This document shows, in pieces, positions 62,801 to 64,000 of a stretch of 64,000 nucleotides of DNA. This DNA is from Symbiodinium natans (taxonomy: Eukaryota > Sar > Dinophyceae > Suessiales > Symbiodiniaceae). The stretch is taken from assembly GCA_905221605.1 (NCBI GenBank), contig CAJNDS010000335.1, forward strand, positions 415,203 through 479,202, read 5' to 3'. The notes under the pieces are model-generated. The model worked only from the letters and a program-made list of their open reading frames with translations, had not been told where the DNA came from and made no database searches. A program made the translations under genes and the position numbers. Position 1 is the first letter of the stretch. The number at the start of each line of letters is the position of its first letter.

Positions 62801-63566
62801 GCTTAGGGCTTAGGGTTTAGGGTTTAGGGTTTAAGGTTTAGGGTTTAGGGTTTAGGGAAACTTACCCCTACAAAAGGGAAGAAAGGGGGCCCAGTCTAGG
62901 GTCCCACCAAGAAGGGAAGGGGAACCCATAAAGGGAACAAGTATCTTACCGAAAACCCTAACCTGAACGAAATATAATCTAAAACACTTATTTCCCTAAA
63001 CCCTAAACCCTAAACCCTAAACCCTAAACCCAAAAACCTTAACTCAAAAAGCGTACACTTAATTGCAAAAAGCATGTTCAAGTTTCCCGTCCAAAGCCTC
63101 CGTGTCAGATCCAACATCGACCAGCAACCGCACCACATGCACGTGGCCACTCATGCAGGCCGTGTGCCTTACTTCTTCAGGAAGGTTTAGGGTTTAGGGT
63201 TTAGGGTTTAGGGTTTAGGGTTTAGGGTTTAGGGTTTAAATCTCCTTAAACCCCACAAGGGAAAATACAAAGTGTCCCAAGGGCCTACAGAGGTTCATGG
63301 TACTTAACAACCCAATGATAATCATACTTATACCCGATTGTAGCCATGGTTGGGGCACTTGAAGGGCTTGTAAGTGGGTTACAAGTACAGTTAAATTGCC
63401 CTAAACCCTAAACCCTAAACCCCAAACCCCAAACCCTAAACCCTAAACTTCCAAGTATGGAGGTCAGATGCAGCGCCGTGCGCTCTTCCCCATCAACCTT
63501 GCCGTGGTCCACGCGGGCTTCGAGCAAGACACGCACGGTGTCTGCGTGGCTGCCTCCCGCTGCCAC
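56634..63566 (-). CDS. Ankyrin-repeat protein, C-terminal part (five exons found)
   Basis: Exons 63466-63566, 63087-63167, 57822-57887, 57002-57126 and 56634-56817 carry successive ankyrin repeats (33-residue helix-turn-helix units that bind proteins). Exons 1-3 and 4-5 join in phase; between exons 3 and 4 a micro-exon of part of a repeat is missing. Donors are GA, GA, GC, GC. The last exon runs into TAA at 56634-56636 after a non-ankyrin tail. The 5' end lies beyond the window, since exon 1 starts inside a repeat. The 5-kb intron 57888-63086 holds two satellites and the minisatellite family. No partner domain is visible, so the role is unknown. Confidence 0.8.
57002..57126 (-). CDS. Ankyrin exon 4 of those found
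   Basis: Reads VDGEGQTPLHLASGNGLVEN, VRLLLEAGADKNKADKAGST and P; more than one full repeat. TTAG|G acceptor and GC donor that splits the Leu of TPLHWAC. Confidence 0.9.
57631..57800. repeat. CCCTAAA array in ankyrin intron
   Basis: About 20 heptamers with three CCTAAAG units; ends 20 nt from ankyrin exon 57822-57887. Confidence 0.95.
57822..57887 (-). CDS. Ankyrin exon 3 of those found
   Basis: Reads KGKSPLHHACIRGGHVAAMR then F; matches the ankyrin consensus G-x-TPLHxAC-x-x-GH. AAG|G acceptor; probable GC donor in phase 2, which does not fit exon 4 directly. Confidence 0.8.
58005..58123. mobile_element. Palindromic element, family A copy
   Basis: GGTACTTACTAACCG arm, CCAATTATAACCATTGGGG, and an inverted arm ending AATCTCGAAGTACTG. 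In the ankyrin intron. Confidence 0.55.
58545..58890. repeat. ACCATTTCTGAGC minisatellite, second site
   Basis: Several copies of the unit seen at 22870-23290, interrupted by a about 60-bp duplicated block containing AAATACCGTGCTTGG near 58650 and 58760. Lies in the long ankyrin intron. Confidence 0.85.
59120..59380 (+). CDS. Possible ORF fragment between minisatellite blocks
   Basis: A plus-strand frame ends ...DIGPHTGVFFGYSIDAEIAF, VAVKAKVLTKALILEDASGQ, QRLFQQKKRRCYMM and a TAA at about 59379. The stretch is unique and GC3-rich, and it is framed by two blocks of the same minisatellite. That fits the body of a mobile element. FFGYSID faintly recalls the GYD motif region of copia-type polyproteins, but this is weak; no domain is claimed. 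Confidence 0.3.
   Translation, partial: HRLYVARWCRPGGKLHPFPPLPRRHRWALRLLDIGPHTGVFFGYSIDAEIAFVAVKAKVLTKALILEDASGQQRLFQQKKRRCYMM
59405..59620. repeat. ACCATTTCTGAGC minisatellite, third site
   Basis: About seven units of the same family as at 22870 and 58545, with the spacer GGCTTCTCCCAG. Confidence 0.9.
60003..60957. repeat. Hairpin satellite (palindromic unit centred on CTCGAG)
   Basis: At least a dozen copies of a perfect palindrome of about 32 bp, AACCATCTTTTTCTCGAGAA... and its complement, joined by short spacers such as CCAGGACAAGACCTCC. A larger unit (the hairpins plus CTATGGGGCTGGGGCCTCC) repeats with a period near 430 bp at about 60435 and 60865, and once inverted near 60020. All long frames on both strands (HLFLEKKMVF, PSFSREKDGF) are translations of the palindrome. 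Confidence 0.97.
61150..62320. repeat. Satellite of about 90-150 bp with internal palindrome
   Basis: About ten diverged copies of a unit containing GGTTTAAATGCCTAAATCTT and a hairpin formed by CCTTTAAACCTTAACCCTAT and its complement. Related in composition to the telomere-like repeats but with its own period. Located in the long ankyrin intron. Confidence 0.85.
63087..63167 (-). CDS. Ankyrin exon 2 of those found
   Basis: Reads HTACMSGHVHVVRLLVDVGS then DTEALD and two bases of Gly. AAG|G acceptor; GA donor. Confidence 0.85.
63288..63398. mobile_element. Palindromic element, family A copy (opposite orientation)
   Basis: Begins GAGGTTCATGGTACTTAACA and ends TGGGTTACAAGTACAGTTA; centre GGGGCACTTGAAGGGC. 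Between ankyrin exons 1 and 2. Confidence 0.65.
63466..63566 (-). CDS. Ankyrin exon 1 of those found
   Basis: Reads AAGGSHADTVRVLLEARVDH then GKVDGEERTALH: the second half of one repeat and the TALH start of the next. AAG|G acceptor; GA donor splitting the Leu codon. Confidence 0.85.
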
Positions 63567-64000
63567 CTTGTTTGGGGTTTAGGGTTTAGGGTTCAGGGTT
63601 TAGGGTTTCGGGTTTCGGTTTTCTTTGGGCCCCGGCAAGTGTAGAACAAAAACAGGCATCCTTTCTGTGCGCAAATGGGGGGTTAAGCAGGACCCCAAAC
63701 GCAAAACGCAAAAAAACCACGGCACTTCTCGGCATCCTGAAACTTAAGCCCGAAAATCTAAACCCAAGAATAGCTTCGGAAAAAAGAAACGGTATGCCCT
63801 TTTTTGGCTTTTTTTGGTTTTTAGGGGCTAATCAGGGAACCTAGACCCTAAAAGAAGGCAAGCAATGCCTACTCTGTGTGTCCCAGAAACCCTAAACCCT
63901 AAGCCCTGAATCCTGAACCCTGAACCCTGAACCCTAAACCCTAAACCCTAAACCCTAAACCCTAAACCCCTAAACCCTAAACCCTAAACCCAAGCCGCAT

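Noticed and set aside
1-64000. tRNA, rRNA or spliced-leader RNA genes
   Set aside because: No cloverleaf with GGTTCRANNCC-type B box, no rRNA core sequence and no recognisable spliced-leader sequence was seen by eye; a covariance-model search was not possible.

Overview
This window looks like nuclear DNA of a dinoflagellate. Three things point that way: (1) Arabidopsis-type telomere heptamers (TTTAGGG/CCCTAAA) lie in hundreds of interstitial tracts on both strands across all 64 kb; (2) coding sequence occurs only as short GC3-rich islands of about 27-220 nt between those tracts; (3) the islands can be spliced in frame only by using many GC and some GA donors together with AG|G acceptors, a known dinoflagellate trait. 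The identification is inference. No rRNA, tRNA, CRISPR or bacterial-type operon was seen, and nearly all long open frames are translations of repeats.

Main result: a complete gene on the minus strand, from ATG at 50379 to TAG at 3763, was assembled by hand. It is a family S28 serine peptidase (lysosomal Pro-X carboxypeptidase / dipeptidyl-peptidase II type) in 26 exons over 46.6 kb. The exons sum to 1431 nt, exactly 477 codons including the stop, with every splice phase compatible. It has a signal peptide and the Ser, Asp and His triad motifs, each on its own exon. Every intron is loaded with telomere-like tracts, and one intron (7956-31444) is 23.5 kb.

That large intron holds more coding islands on the same strand. 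Five of them (28992 down to 25658) splice to each other in phase and form part of an unrecognised nested gene; islands at 30339-30555, 22211-22300 and 8602-8691 may belong to it.

Upstream of the peptidase on the same strand are three phase-compatible exons (52429-51387) of a protein-kinase N-lobe resembling LAMMER/CLK kinases, with no catalytic-lobe exons found. Further up are five exons (63566-56634) of an ankyrin-repeat protein, about one repeat per exon, whose 5' end lies beyond the window. All recognisable genes are therefore on the minus strand.

Repeats: besides telomere-like tracts and locally homogenised variants (CCCAAAA, TTCAGGG, CCCTAAAA, TTTTTAGGG), there are several families of short palindromic MITE/introner-like elements, an AT-rich tandem block (17640-18620), a minisatellite family at three sites (22870-23290, 58545-58890, 59405-59620), a satellite made of perfect hairpins (60003-60957), and a satellite with internal palindromes (61150-62320).
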